This document shows, piece after piece, positions 10,077 through 21,883 of a DNA stretch of 64,000 bases. This DNA is from Arabidopsis thaliana. Taxonomy: Eukaryota; Streptophyta; Magnoliopsida; Brassicales; Brassicaceae. The notes under the pieces were generated by a model, which worked only from the letters and a program-made list of their open reading frames with translations, did no database searches and was not told the DNA's origin. How positions within the stretch are numbered: the stretch's first letter is position 1; each line of letters starts with the position of its first letter. Location of the stretch: assembly GCF_000001735.4 (NCBI RefSeq), contig NC_003076.8, positions 22,509,835 to 22,573,834 on the forward strand, read 5' to 3'. A program made the translations under genes and the position numbers.

Positions 10077-11865
10077 ATGAAAGTCGAAGCTTTTATTCCC
10101 GCCGTTTTATTGCTCTGTTTTGGGGTAATGTTATGTTTAAAAAGCTCGTGTGCGTTGCAGATAGGTAACAATAATGAGTTGAAGAATTACATAAGTTGGG
10201 AAGATTTGAGAGTTGTGGAAGATGGAAGAATAGAGAGAAGTTTTAGCATTAAGGAGAATAGTAATTGGGTAACCACAAACGCTAACGCTAACGCGAACGC
10301 TACTAACGTGAGAAGAGTGATTGTGGTTGATAAAAACGGAGGAGGAGATTCTGTTACAGTTCAAGGAGCTGTTGATATGGTTCCTGATTCCAATTCACAG
10401 AGAGTTAAAATCTTCATTCTTCCTGGGATTTACAGGTAACTTACAAAAAAAGATTTAAGACATAAACCGTGTTTGTTTTTTTCTTTGTATGTTATTAATC
10501 TTTGAGAAACGTCTTTGGGAGTGTGGGGTTTTGTTTCCGAAGATTTCGTTTTTTTTTTTGTTTTTTTTTGGTGTGATAAAAGCAGTTGAAGCTAAATTCT
10601 TGGGTTAGTGGGATAATCTAAGCATAAGCTGCTTACGTAAATAAAATCGTGGGTCTCAAGAATCTTTGTCTGTAAAACCGTAGAATAAGAATCTTTGTCT
10701 TTGTTATATACTCTGTTCTTTTTTTGTCAGAATCTTTGTCTTTGTTATCTACTCTTGTTTTTTTTCTTCAGAATCTCTTCTCTGCTATGTGTTGTTTGCA
10801 GGGAGAAGGTGATTGTGCCGAAATCAAAACCGTATATTTCGTTCATAGGTAATGAGAGCTATGCGGGAGATACAGTGATTAGTTGGAGCGATAAAGCTTC
10901 AGACCTTGGCTGCGATGGTAAAGAACTCGGCACTTATAGAACCGCCTCTGTTTCCATTGAATCTGATTTCTTCTGTGCTACTGCCATCACTTTTGAGGTC
11001 CTAAAACCCTCTCTTTTACTATTATTCCTTGTCTACTTTCTATGTGTATTGTGTTTTTATGTTTTGAATTGTTTGTGATGTACGGATTGAGGCAGAACAC
11101 GGTGGTTGCAGAGGCAGGGGAACAGGGGAGGCAAGCGGTGGCGTTGAGAATAATTGGGGACAAAGCTGTGTTCTATAGAGTTAGGGTTTTGGGATCACAA
11201 GACACTCTTTTTGATGACAATGGATCTCACTACTTTTACCAATGCTATATCCAAGGCAATGTAGATTTCATCTTTGGCAATGCGAAATCACTTTACCAGG
11301 CAAAACCCCTTCCATTTGATCTTCTTAAATCCTTTGTATCGAAATCCATTTGTAAAGATATTGATCGAAGTTTTGGTGTTTGGTAACCACAGGACTGTGA
11401 TATCCACTCAACCGCAAAGAGATATGGCGCGATCGCGGCTCATCATAGAGACTCGGAGACTGAAGATACCGGGTTCTCCTTTGTGAACTGTGATATCAGT
11501 GGTACTGGGCAGATTTACTTAGGAAGGGCTTGGGGAAACTACTCAAGAACTGTTTATTCAAACTGTTTCATAGCTGATATTATCACTCCTGTGGGCTGGA
11601 GTGACTGGAAACACCCTGAGAGGCAAAGGTAAAAAAAGGATCTTGAAAATTGAAAACTCATCTCTGAAACTACAGCATTTCTCTCTCAAAACAACATCAA
11701 GCGAATTTCTTTTGCAGGAAAGTGATGTTCGGGGAGTACAATTGCAGGGGAAGAGGAGCAGAGAGAGGAGGCCGAGTACCGTGGTCGAAAACTCTTACCA
11801 GAGATGAAGTGAAGCCTTTTCTGGGAAGAGAGTTCATATATGGAGATCAATGGCTGAGACTCTAA
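10077..11865 (+). CDS. QRT1: Pectin methylesterase QUARTET1
   Basis: Five exons (10077-10435, 10802-10997, 11096-11299, 11393-11628, 11718-11865) give 380 residues. It de-esterifies homogalacturonan in the wall of pollen mother cells; loss leaves pollen as tetrads (known for QRT1, At5g55590). The N-terminus is a signal peptide ([17 protein letters not shown]). There is no PMEI pro-domain. The catalytic core shows GSQDTLFDD (Asp221), DFIFGNA (Asp242) and LGRAWGNYS (Arg298), with Gln198 in RQAVA, matching the carbohydrate esterase family 8 active site. An Asn-Ala repeat lies before the core. Intron 3 begins with GC (11300) and ends AG (11392), a GC-AG intron; no other donor keeps the family sequence SLYQDC intact. 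The start chosen is the first ATG that gives the signal peptide. Confidence 0.97.
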
Positions 11866-12397
11866 ATCCTTTTTCAACCGGACATAAAGGTCCAGCTAGC
11901 TAACAGGAGATGATGATCTAATTCTACTCTATTCATTTGTAATTAGTTTGAATTTAGAGAGAAATAGAATCTGCATGTTTTAACTCATACCAAAGTAAAT
12001 GAAACCCAGGTTTTGGTTTTAGATAAACTAAATTTCTTACAAGCTGATACGAAGTGGTTTTACATGGAGTTTTGTGACAATAAGGCAAAATACAAATGGA
12101 TATCCTTTTCTCCTAATAAACATTGCATAAATAAAACCTAAAACAACCAGTACTAATGAATCCTATGCTTAGATGATTGGTTAAAACAAATGCAACCACC
12201 AAAATCATGCCTCTTCAATTTTCTATACAACCTTTACCTACTCCTCTCTCCTCAGCACCAACCAAGTCAAACCCAGAATCACTTTTTCTGCAAACTATGT
12301 CAATTTATATATATACATAAAAAGAAACATCAACGTTTCCAGAGATGTGGCACGTACCAGAATTACCATCATTATGTATGACTTCAAGCAAGCATCT
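11866..12397. other. Convergent 3' region
   Basis: The 3' UTR of QRT1 meets the 3' UTR of the minus-strand BAH/agenet-like gene. No gene is seen. Confidence 0.6.
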
Positions 12398-14962
12398 TTA
12401 CGTTGTCACCAGCGTGGTAGTAGTTTTTGATAGGGTGAAGACTGATTCTGATTTGCGGGCCTTCTCATCATTAAGGGTAACATCATCTTCTTTGTGGTCC
12501 TCCACGGTATTTTCATGGTTGACATAGGTTTTAGTTTCGTTACTTCCAACCTCTTTATCCTCTTCTTTTGAAAGTTTGTTTTCGTCATCTTCCTTAACTA
12601 CCACATCTTTATGCTCTTTGTTCTGTTCTCCTAAAAGGGAATTGTACGCTTTCTCACCTTCAGGTTCTGCCTCCTCAACAATATTTGGCATAGCACTGGG
12701 TTTTGCCTTTGTGTCTTTTGAAAGAGTGGACAACATGGAAAGCTTGGATTCCGAGCTACTATCAGAAGATACAATAGCGAGTATTTCGGGTTTAGGATCG
12801 ATATCAACCCAGCTATCTCCCACCCAGTCTCTGGAAATCCGAATATCCTTTCTGAGCACTGTTAAGCATAAGTTCTCCCCTAACACCGTGAAAACAAAAC
12901 ACATGTTAGTCGTAAGGCAGAGATGGAGAAAGTGGAGGCAACTAGAGAGTAAAAGATGAATATAGGAACACACTAAATCATACCAGGGATATATATTTTC
13001 AAGTCCTCAGTATCCGGTTTGCCAGTGGCAATTACAACACCTTCCCACCAACCATCATTCCACCATGCATCAACAGCTTCACCAATTGTAAGATCAAAGT
13101 ATGCTGTTTTAACATCTCGAGGAGCAGGTCGGATTGTTGGGCGGTTGGACAACCTTATACCAAGCTTGTCAGGCATAGCAGATTTAAAAGCCGGCACCCA
13201 TTCCTACACAAAACAATGAGGAAAAAAAACACAATTAGGTGACAAACATAAGATTAAAATAGCTTCCATTTCCAGAAACTAAAATTAAACAGCCAATGGC
13301 TGTGGAAGCAAATATATACCTCAAGGTTTCCATATCCATCCTCGTCCTCTATATCATCATACTGGAGTTTTACCTGTTTCCTTGATACGTCCAGGACAGT
13401 GCATCTAAACCAACAGCCTCTAATACCGCTATCTTGACACAGAAACTCTATTTTTGCATCAGTCTTAACCACTCCGTTGTAACAAGGATGTTTCTGAACA
13501 TTGGTTGGTGAAGGAAATCTTTTGCCCGAGGCATTAAGTTTTAGTCTCTTACATGAAGATTCGTAAGTTGTTAACAGATGATCAGACATAATTCTTGCTC
13601 GTTTTTTCATGCTTCTCTCAGCACCAACCATTACATTCTCACCCTCACTCCATTCTTCATCTTCCTCTATATTCATCGCACAGTCTACAGGACCAGCCTC
13701 CATAGAACTTAAGCAAGACATAATCGGTTGGTCCAAATATCCACGCAATTTACTCAAATCAAAAGGTTTAACTTTGCTGTTCCTGAGTTGCCGATAGCAC
13801 ATGTGTACCCTTGCCAATAAAGAATTCGGAAAGGAAGCCACACACTCCTCATAATGCTCACGGGTCAAGACAGTGGCAGGACCATCAACACATTCTGCAC
13901 TGATGACCTGTGAATGAGGGGTGATAAAAACCTCTTTTGGGTTTGGGTTCTTGAGAGCAACTGCACCCTTCACTTCTTTTGTGTAGTGAAACCACCTCAC
14001 TTTGACCTTTTTTAGGCCACGCTTATCCTCATACATATCTTCCAGATATGCAACGTACCGATCCTCCCCTTTGCTCAAGACAAAGACAAAAGATTGAACC
14101 TGAAAATCCAAAAGAAGAATTACGCCTCCAAGTGAGTAGTCTCATCCAAGATCTTTACAGATACAAATCACAAGAACAGTCAACATATATCGAACTATGC
14201 ATGCACTGATGCCAAGTCTTCAACTTACCCCTATTGTTGTCCCATTTCTGCAAAATGATGGGTAATGTTTGAGCTGTTTACCACACATCCAAGGAGCTCC
14301 TGACCACATAATCTCCCAACTGTGAATAATCAAGTTTATGGGAAGACGGACCTGTAAGAGAGATTTTCCCATCAGTATAACAGGAAAGTAAAATGCAGTG
14401 ACAATTGTATGAGAGCAACAAGCAGCTAAACATCACCTCTTCACTTGCTTGAGCTCGCTGAGCAGTAAATCCATTGCTTGGAAATTCGGGAGATCCATTA
14501 GATTCCCCTGACTCACATTTTGGTGACTCTGTAAATGACAATATAACAAGTGCTTTAGAATAATCAGTTATAAAGTTAGAAGAGACCAACATAAAGGAAG
14601 AATTCATTCCTTCTCCACTCAACAGACAATTTGTCACATATGGTAAAAGATAAAGATAAATGCGTACTCGACCAGTTTCCTTGTGTACTCTGCTTAGACA
14701 GCATTGAAGTGAGCCAATCCACAACTTCCCTTCTCGACCTCCATTTGAAGCCAGAATGAATTGAATTCTCAGGACCATGAATGCGCACAAACTCCTCAGA
14801 GACAACATAGAACATGTGCCTAACACTTCTCTCAGTACCAATGACAGCTAGGATAGATTCACCGGCAGAATCCTTGAGGAAGTAATGAACAACACGGTTC
14901 CCTCGCTCTTGGGAGACAAAATGCTCCTTCCACTCGACAAAATGATGATCATTCTCACACAT
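12398..14962 (-). CDS. BAH and agenet/Tudor-like chromatin reader
   Basis: Six exons (14962-14668, 14528-14437, 14351-14229, 14099-13320, 13203-12984, 12879-12398) give 663 residues. The middle has a BAH-like module: VQSFVFVLSKGEDRYVAYLE, then the typical VRWFHYTKEV, then EVFITPHSQVISAECV. BAH modules bind nucleosomes or partner proteins. The C-terminal half has agenet-like repeats (AKIEFLCQDSGIRGCWFRC and GEAVDAWWNDGWWEGVV), Tudor-like domains that read histone marks. The tail is acidic and Ser/Lys-rich, probably disordered. I recall this as At5g55600, annotated agenet/BAH domain protein. It is most likely a nuclear chromatin or RNA-processing factor; its specific target is not known to me. 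Confidence 0.92.
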
Positions 14963-16146
14963 TTTTCAAAATAAAATTGATTCGGCAAGCATCAAACGCT
15001 CCAAACCCTCCTTTACATCAGATAAAAACACTAACTACTGCCAGTTCAAAGTCAAAGTCTTTTGTCCTAAATCAAGTTCTAAAGCAACCCCAACGCAACA
15101 ATCTCTATATACCAATGACAGTGGAAACCCTTAAAAACCTTTAATCTAATGACCAAACAATACCCCTAAAATCAATCCCCTGTGCCGTGGAAATCCTAAA
15201 GCAAATCACTCTAATGCATAACTCTGATCAACATCTTTCCCAGCTTCCTACAACACAGCTAAATCGTCGAAGTCTCTGTAAATTTCCAGCTTTTAAGAAA
15301 TCAAATAATCCGGACGAAGAAGAAGTTAGGATTAGAGAAAGCAGATAAGAACCCAGTGAGCGGAGAGTTATGAAGATCTGTAGAAAGATCAGAGACTAAG
15401 CCATGGAAACACTGATCTAAGCTCGAGAGCGCCGCCAAACACCAAGATACGACTTTGACTGCGGTAATCAGCTTAAGCATGACGAAGACGAAATGGGCAT
15501 CTCAAAATTTTCAGCTTAGAATAGATTTATACCGATTCCTCTAAGGTTTGTACAGAACAAACAAATGATTCAGGAGAAAAAAAAAGTGAACTTTAGAAGC
15601 TTAGAATAGCGGCGAGAAGACAAAATCGACGATCGATTTCGGAGATGGAGAAGAAGAAGAAAATGAGTTCTGATTAAGGTAAACTTGGAGAAAATAAGGT
15701 ATTCCCATGGATGATGATCTCTCTTCTCTCTCTCTCTCTCTCTCAAAGTCACAGGGGTTTGGCAAAAGCAGCTGCTTTGGTGAAGGAAGAAGAGAGAGAG
15801 AAGAAGAAATTGTGCAATTACTACGAAATGACGAGAATATCAGGAAGTTATTGGGCCTTATATGGGTCTTTAATGGGCCTTAAATGACCGTGGCCGACTA
15901 AAAAAAAAAGTCAACGAAAAGTCAAATAGATCTCTGTCTTTTATTTTTTTGTTCTCTCTCGTCTCTCTGGCTACCGAGAAAACAGAGAACGTTAAGAATC
16001 ATTGCTTTTCTCGAGAAAATAATATTTTTAATTGAATCGAGAAACTCTTCAAAGTTGAATTAAGAAGAATATTACCTCAATTGAGATTTGAGAGACACGC
16101 ATAGAGAGATTGATTATTGCATCGAATCAAGCTTGGTTTGTTAGTA
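14963..16146. promoter_or_regulatory. Leader and divergent promoter with paired TGGGCC boxes
   Basis: Two TGGGCC (site II) boxes lie at 15852-15857 and 15874-15879, between the minus-strand BAH/agenet-like gene and the plus-strand membrane-protein gene. A (CT)n tract at about 15719-15744 lies on the BAH/agenet-like side and is probably in its 5' UTR. The interval 14963-15780 has no coding frame and probably holds that gene's leader exon and an intron. Confidence 0.55.
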
Positions 16147-18024
16147 ATGGCGGGAATAGCTTTAGTTTTAGATCTACTGAAGAAATCTCAATCTAAGAAC
16201 ACTCTCCACTCATCTTCCTTCTATTCCGCCTCCGCCGCCGCTGTTTCTGCTGCCGCCTCTGCTCCTTTTGCGTCTAGGTTTCTCTTCGGGTATGTATTCT
16301 CTCTCTCTGTAGTGGATTTGGATTTGTTTTGACTTTCACTGGATCGTGGTGGATTGAGTTATTGGATTGATTACTAGGTTTCTGATTTTGTTTCTGATTA
16401 GGGTTTAGAAATTCAGAATTGATCATCTTCTATTGCTCAATTGAATAAGAAAGGTTGCAGATTTATATCAGTTACTAGTAAAGATCATATTTTGCAATCC
16501 AATTTGAAGTATAGTTTAATTGTGGTGAGATTACAATTATCGATGAATAGTTTTAGATATGGTTTTTGATGTTCAGGGCGTTTTGAGTTTTACAAGCTCT
16601 GTTTCTATTCTATATAGATCTCTTGATAGGTTTCTGCATTCATGTGTCTTTTTGATACTCTCGGTGATTACCACTTCATAGAGAACTAATTGGCATGATT
16701 GGTTGTGCTACGACATTGACTCAGATTATTTATGTTTACAGTTCTTTTGAGCCTAGAGTTGCGTATTGTGATGCTGCTGCTGCAATAGATGATGATTACC
16801 TTGGTGCTATACGGAAAATGTCTGCGGATGTTTTGCAGCGTCAACCCCTTGCGTATATTTCTAGGTCCAAGGAATACAATATCCAGCCAAAACCAGTTCT
16901 CTCGGCCTTTGAGTTCAGGGCACTTGCAATGACTACAGTGAGATCCCTTTTGATGTTTTATTTGCCTCTTTTGGAGCCTAAAACGGCTTCAGAGGATGAT
17001 GATGATTTCCTAAACAATGCTGCAGAAGAAAACCGCCACACAGACTTGATTGTTCCTCTTAAAAAGTCAGCAAAGCAAATTGCCCGTGAGGTTAGTATGC
17101 ATTTAAGGTTCTTACCATCTGTAGTTGCTTCATGATGTCATGGTTTAAACTGCTAATTTCGGTGTTATGATCCAGACCACAGTTGTGACCACTCGGAGAG
17201 TCCTTGAAAGGCTGGCTCTGAGTTATGTCTCACAGCGTATGGCATGGAAACTTCTAAAGGGTAACATCATCTTCCATTACTTTTGCTTCCACAACAAACT
17301 TGCGTTGTAAAAAAAGTTAGTAGACATATTTAGCTCGATGAACTAATAGAGCGGAGAACATAAATATATTATGCAGATGTGCCTCAGTCGGCTTTACGCA
17401 AGGCTCAGAGAGGGTTGCCGACACATGTATATATCTTTAAAGTCAGCCAAACAACTCTTAGAGGTATAATAAAACATTTTGGTTTCTCTACTCTTCGTGA
17501 CCCTCCCATCAAATGCTCCTTCTTTTTCCAGATCAGACATTGTTTAGTTCTCCTGAAGCCTATATGCATGTTCTGTCTTTGGCTGTGTTTATGCAGGTCA
17601 CTTCCTGGGAATCGCAGCATCATGGGTAGTTCAAGTAGGCATTGAAATCTACAGATGTGTGTTCCCGAATGTTAAACCCGAGGAAGAAGAAGAAGAGGAG
17701 AAAGTCGAGATATCACAGCAAGCTAAGGATCTCGGAAACAAAGTTGTGGGTATCACAGTACGATGTGGCGCGTCCTTAGTATTTGCTGCCATTGGAGCCG
17801 GGATATGTTCTTGCCTTATCCGTCCCTCCACGGGCCAATGGATCGGTAAGCTCACCTCACCCATTATTGGAACTTTACAGATAGAACTCGATAGAATTTT
17901 AACTTTTTGGACCATTGATTGATGTGTATTGTTTGTTCTCTATGTAGGTTGCGCGCTGGGAGACTTGGCTGGTCCGATGGTTGTTTCGGTTTGCCTGCAG
18001 AAGACTCTTCAAGCTGATTATTAA
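16147..18024 (+). CDS. Plant membrane protein of unknown function
   Basis: Six exons (16147-16289, 16742-17090, 17176-17260, 17377-17463, 17597-17845, 17948-18024) give 329 residues. The N-terminus has a Ser/Ala-rich stretch (residues 20-45). The middle holds DDYLGAIRKMSADVLQ and an acidic loop, then a Lys/Arg-rich segment (RKAQRGLPTHVYIFK). Two or three hydrophobic segments follow near the C-terminus: HFLGIAASWVVQVGIEIY, VVGITVRCGASLVFAAIGAG and GCALGDLAGPMVVSV, with an acidic Glu run between the first two. I recall it as At5g55610, without functional annotation. An organelle membrane location is inferred from hydropathy only. Confidence 0.85.
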
Positions 18025-18930
18025 GTTCTTGTGTGGAAATTGAATTCTTCTACTTGAATCTTGATGATCCAAATGAAATCATAGAGCTTGTTTTTTGTTT
18101 CTGAAATTTCTTATTGTCTTCACTGAACCTTAAAAACAATGATCAATAGATTTCTCAAAATGTACCTACTTTTGACAACAGCACAATAAGTCAGGTATTT
18201 ATTTTCCTCGGATTTTAGTTTTGTATCTGCGATTTTTCTTCTCTTTTTACTTTTGTAAGTAGGGATTTTGTGAACTATCCTCTTATGCAAACGTGAAAAA
18301 GAATGCTTGGAAGAAAAATTAGTATTTGAAGTATGGTTCAGCTAAACCAAAAGCCTAGCTTGGGATTCGAGATGATTGGGAATGGAGAACTAGTTTGTTT
18401 GGTTTAGGGTTCGGGTCAACTAAAGATTCCCATACCGGATTTAATTTGAACTTCTTTTGGACTGCAATTAGGCTTATTTTGGGTTCGGGGTCAGTTTTGG
18501 ATTTGGCCATTTGGGTTAGTTTATAGGCCTCAAGTCTCCAAGTCCAACTAGACAAAACTCGAAAATCGATATTGTGAAGTGCTCTTTTATCTTTCACTCT
18601 TCACACAAGCATGCATTAAGTGAATCAACCAAGCATGCATTAGTTTTGGTGTCTAAATCTCTCAGGCCCTTATTAATACCTACCTATGATCTTTCTCAAA
18701 TCTTTGGTACAATCTCACTCATTTTTTTATCAACCGAATATACCTAAAAATCTCTAAAAACGATGATCATTGCTGATTTGCTAAAAGAGGGAGAGATATT
18801 TTCAATTGTTAATGTATAGACTAGAGACTTTAAAGGGAGACACATCATCACTACCACCACACAAACACGAAACTCATATGAATGGCTCCAAATAAGAAGA
18901 TTGTCTTAGTTAGAAAATGGACTTCCCTCT

Positions 18931-19033
18931 TTAATATAAATATTAAATACTTTCACCTACTTTCTCCTTGCACACCAAGCCACAACTGTTTTATACTTGT
19001 CCCCACCTAAGATAATGAATGCATGAATGCATG
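18931..19033. repeat. Direct repeat, left copy (pair with 19942-20039)
   Basis: About 100 bp (TTAATATAAATATTAAATAC to ATGCATGAATGCATG) recurs at 19942-20039 with a 5-bp gap and one or two substitutions. The two copies bracket the ectopic 0.5 kb segment. Confidence 0.9.
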
Positions 19034-19414
19034 GTTTTCAACACCCTGAAAAAGTAAACCGGTAAAATTCATCGTGGGAGTCAAAATTGGTAGAGTTTAA
19101 CATGCTTATTATTAATTTGCACACCCATTTCTGTTGTATGAGTGTAATCCACACACAAAAAAATTGTTTAGCAAATTGTTACACAAAACAGAGCTTAGGT
19201 AATAAGAAAATTAGCAAATTGTTACAGAAAATATATTCTCCTAAGTTGTCTAGCCTCTAGTATCCCGATACCATACAATCCACAAAACAGAGGATGGAAT
19301 AAAGTGAGAGAGGAAGGAACAGAACAATACATAAGAAATAAAAAGCAACATAAAAGATTGGGTGTTCTTGTTAGTTAATTAGAAGAATGTTAAATTGTCA
19401 TTATAAAATATTTT

Positions 19415-19949
19415 TTAAAGAATGTTAAATTTCTAGAAAACTTATCTTTGTGGGATGAAGAGAATATTATTTTCTTTTAAAAAAAGTTTTGTATTGTTAA
19501 ATCTAAACATATACATCAAACTTTAAAAATCAAAGCAAAAAAAGAATATCTCTCCTTTTGCATGCTTTTGACATATTGAATTTAATAGGTAATTTTCTTA
19601 ATTAAGATGTTAAACTTATGGATTCATGATTTGAACAAAACTGAAAAAAGTATATGGAAGCGTTGGTGAGATTCATACCTATCAAAATGAACAAAAGGAT
19701 CACCAACCGAATAGTAAAACCAACTACTGTATTTATCATGGCCATTTTTCTTCTTCTTTCTTAATTTCTCTCTTTATTAAAAATTTGTTAATTATATCAT
19801 AATCTTAACTGTTTTATATAAAAAGTGTTTTTTCCTAGAATATACAAGGTATTCCGCAAAAAATGCCAATAAAAATGGTTTTAAATTAAAAAGAAAGACC
19901 AAAACTCATATAACCTCAAAAACATAGTATGTTATTTTTAGTTAATATA
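19415..19949. repeat. Ectopic copy of 3391-3911
   Basis: Same orientation and about 95% identity by eye to 3391-3911, with a 13-bp insertion. Homology to the source stops at TTAATATAA, where the 100-bp direct repeat starts, so the junction carries microhomology. Confidence 0.9.
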
Positions 19950-20039
19950 AATATTAAATACTTTCACCTACTTTCTCCTTGCACACCACAACTGTTTTAT
20001 ACTTGTCCCCACCTAAGATAATGAGTGCATGAATGCATG
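19942..20039. repeat. Direct repeat, right copy (pair with 18931-19033)
   Basis: Near-identical to 18931-19033. It lacks AAGCC within CACACCAAGCCACAAC. Confidence 0.9.
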
Positions 20040-20538
20040 AACCATCATTGGCCGATGCGTTTCCTGGTGCATGTAGCTCACAGCCGTCGTTCTCACATTT
20101 TGTTATTTATGATCATACTTTTTTTTCATTAAAAGGAAAAAGGTTTACTGGTTTGGTTTAGAACAAGAACTACTCGTTATAATCATACTTTTGTTTAATT
20201 AAAAAAACAAAAACAAATAATTTCTAGTACATCTTATATTACATACTATAGTTTGATGATAAAAATAAAATTCAAATGACGATTATCATGTCGAAAAGAC
20301 AAATAATAATTGTCTTACTGACCTACCTGCCTGCCTCTATATATATACTAGTCTTTGGTCGCCTTTACTATAACCAAACATCGAGCTTGCCTTAGAGTTT
20401 GTCTCAAGCTTCTCCTTTTTTGGTATTTTGTCTTAAGCTTCCTTGCTTCTCTTTCTTCTTCTTCTCTACTCTTTCTCTCTATTTCAAACCTTCGTTTTCT
20501 TTCCTTTTTTGTATAAAATCTTAAAATCAACCAAGACA

Positions 20539-20844
20539 ATGGAAATGAAATTGCTCTTTACATCGGCTTTCACCCAAATGTTCGGCTACTCGAACCATAT
20601 GGATCAAGCCAGCAACTGCCAAAGCACCCGCAACAAAATTATAAAGATGATGAAGAAAGAAGAATTCCCAAGTGGATTCCAAGTCCCTCTTCACTACCCT
20701 AAATACTCCAAGTCTGATTACGAAGTTATGGATGATCTCCGCCTTGACTTGCTCCTCAAACAATATGGATTCTCCTTTGAAGGATCTCTTGAAGACAAGA
20801 GGGTTTTTGCAATTGAATCATTTCTCTGGCCTGATCAGCTTTAG
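20539..20844 (+). CDS. Small DUF7722-like plant protein
   Basis: A single exon of 101 residues. The core FQVPLHYPKYSKSDYEVMDD, then LRLDLLLKQYGFSFEGSLEDKR in outline, and the C-terminal FLWPDQL match a plant family of about 100-residue proteins I know as DUF7722. Function is unknown. It has no signal peptide or membrane helix, and is probably soluble. An in-frame CAAGACAATGG start context supports the ATG chosen. From memory At5g55620. Confidence 0.85.
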   Translation: MEMKLLFTSAFTQMFGYSNHMDQASNCQSTRNKIIKMMKKEEFPSGFQVPLHYPKYSKSDYEVMDDLRLDLLLKQYGFSFEGSLEDKRVFAIESFLWPDQL

Positions 20845-21883
20845 ATGGTCTATGTTGGTGTTGAATGATCTTATATCGCTCTCCACATGCATATCAATGA
20901 GCCTATACTCGAGTGGTTGAATGTTTTTAAAATTATGTCAAATTACCATGTATATCAATCACTTAGTAATGTTTTAGAACTATGTCAAATACTAGTGTGT
21001 GTTATATTTCTTTGTGTGTGGGGATGTTTTGAAGTATGCAATTCTTCACATATATATGTATCATATGAGTGCATTAATAACATCTTTGATGTCATGTATA
21101 ACACTAAAAAAATGTGATTTATCGACTTATAAAAATCTTAACATATTGACATTAACATAAAACATATAGATTATTGTATGATATAGATTAAACATGACGT
21201 CATGCTGGATATTTTGGCTTATTGGCTTGTACATTACTTGTGATTATGAGTGTATAATATAAAACTAATTACTAGATTTGCACAAAAAAAAAACAGAAGG
21301 ATAGAAAACTAACTAGAAAATTAAGACATTACATACATTCTTCTATATGAAAAAAAACATTTAAAAAACAAAACAAAACATTTTTATACTAAGATACTAA
21401 TGAAAAATCCTATCAAGAAAATGAAGAAGATCATAAAAACAAAATTATCGGATTTGAAGAGAATAAATTTTGACCAAAAAAAAAGAAGATAATTAAAATA
21501 AAATAAAAACAAGAATTGGCCAACTGTGAGAACATCATCAATGAAGACCAATTGCGAGATCCGACAACACCGCTTCTTTTGATTTCGATCTTACTTTCCT
21601 GGGTATGTCTCAATTCTTCTTCCTCCTTCAGTTCGTGTTCTGTGTCTGATTGATTACTCTCACAAAACTCATCTTTTCATTGTCTAAAGGTCTAATCTTT
21701 AGCTATAACTCAAAATCTGTATCTAAGTTCTGACAAGTTTCTGTTACGAAATTCAAATTTTTTGATACATATGTTCATTTCTCAGAACAGGAGATGTCAA
21801 TTTTGGCGATGGTTTTCGTAACATAAACATGAGATTTGATTGTTCTGTGCAGATCTCATAGTTAATCTGGTTTGAGTCTAGAA
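20845..21883. other. 3' UTR of the DUF7722-like gene and TPK1 promoter/leader
   Basis: No further gene is seen. The last 350 bases (CTTCTTTTGATTTCG, then TTTCCTGGGTATGTC, and an AG before 21853) look like a TPK1 5' UTR with an intron, but I did not fix its borders. Confidence 0.4.

Larger units (their letters stand above)
18025..20538. other. Intergenic region with nested duplications
   Basis: 18025-18350 is the likely 3' UTR and terminator zone of the upstream gene. 18355-18600 holds several TTTGGGTT/GGTTCGGG motifs and a weak minus-strand frame without domains. 18931-20039 carries the direct repeats and the ectopic copy listed separately. 20330-20350 has a TATATA run upstream of the next gene, probably its TATA region. 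Confidence 0.5.

Noticed and set aside
18355-18597. 80-codon minus-strand frame
   Set aside because: The composition comes from GGTTCGGG-type repeats, with no start context or domain.
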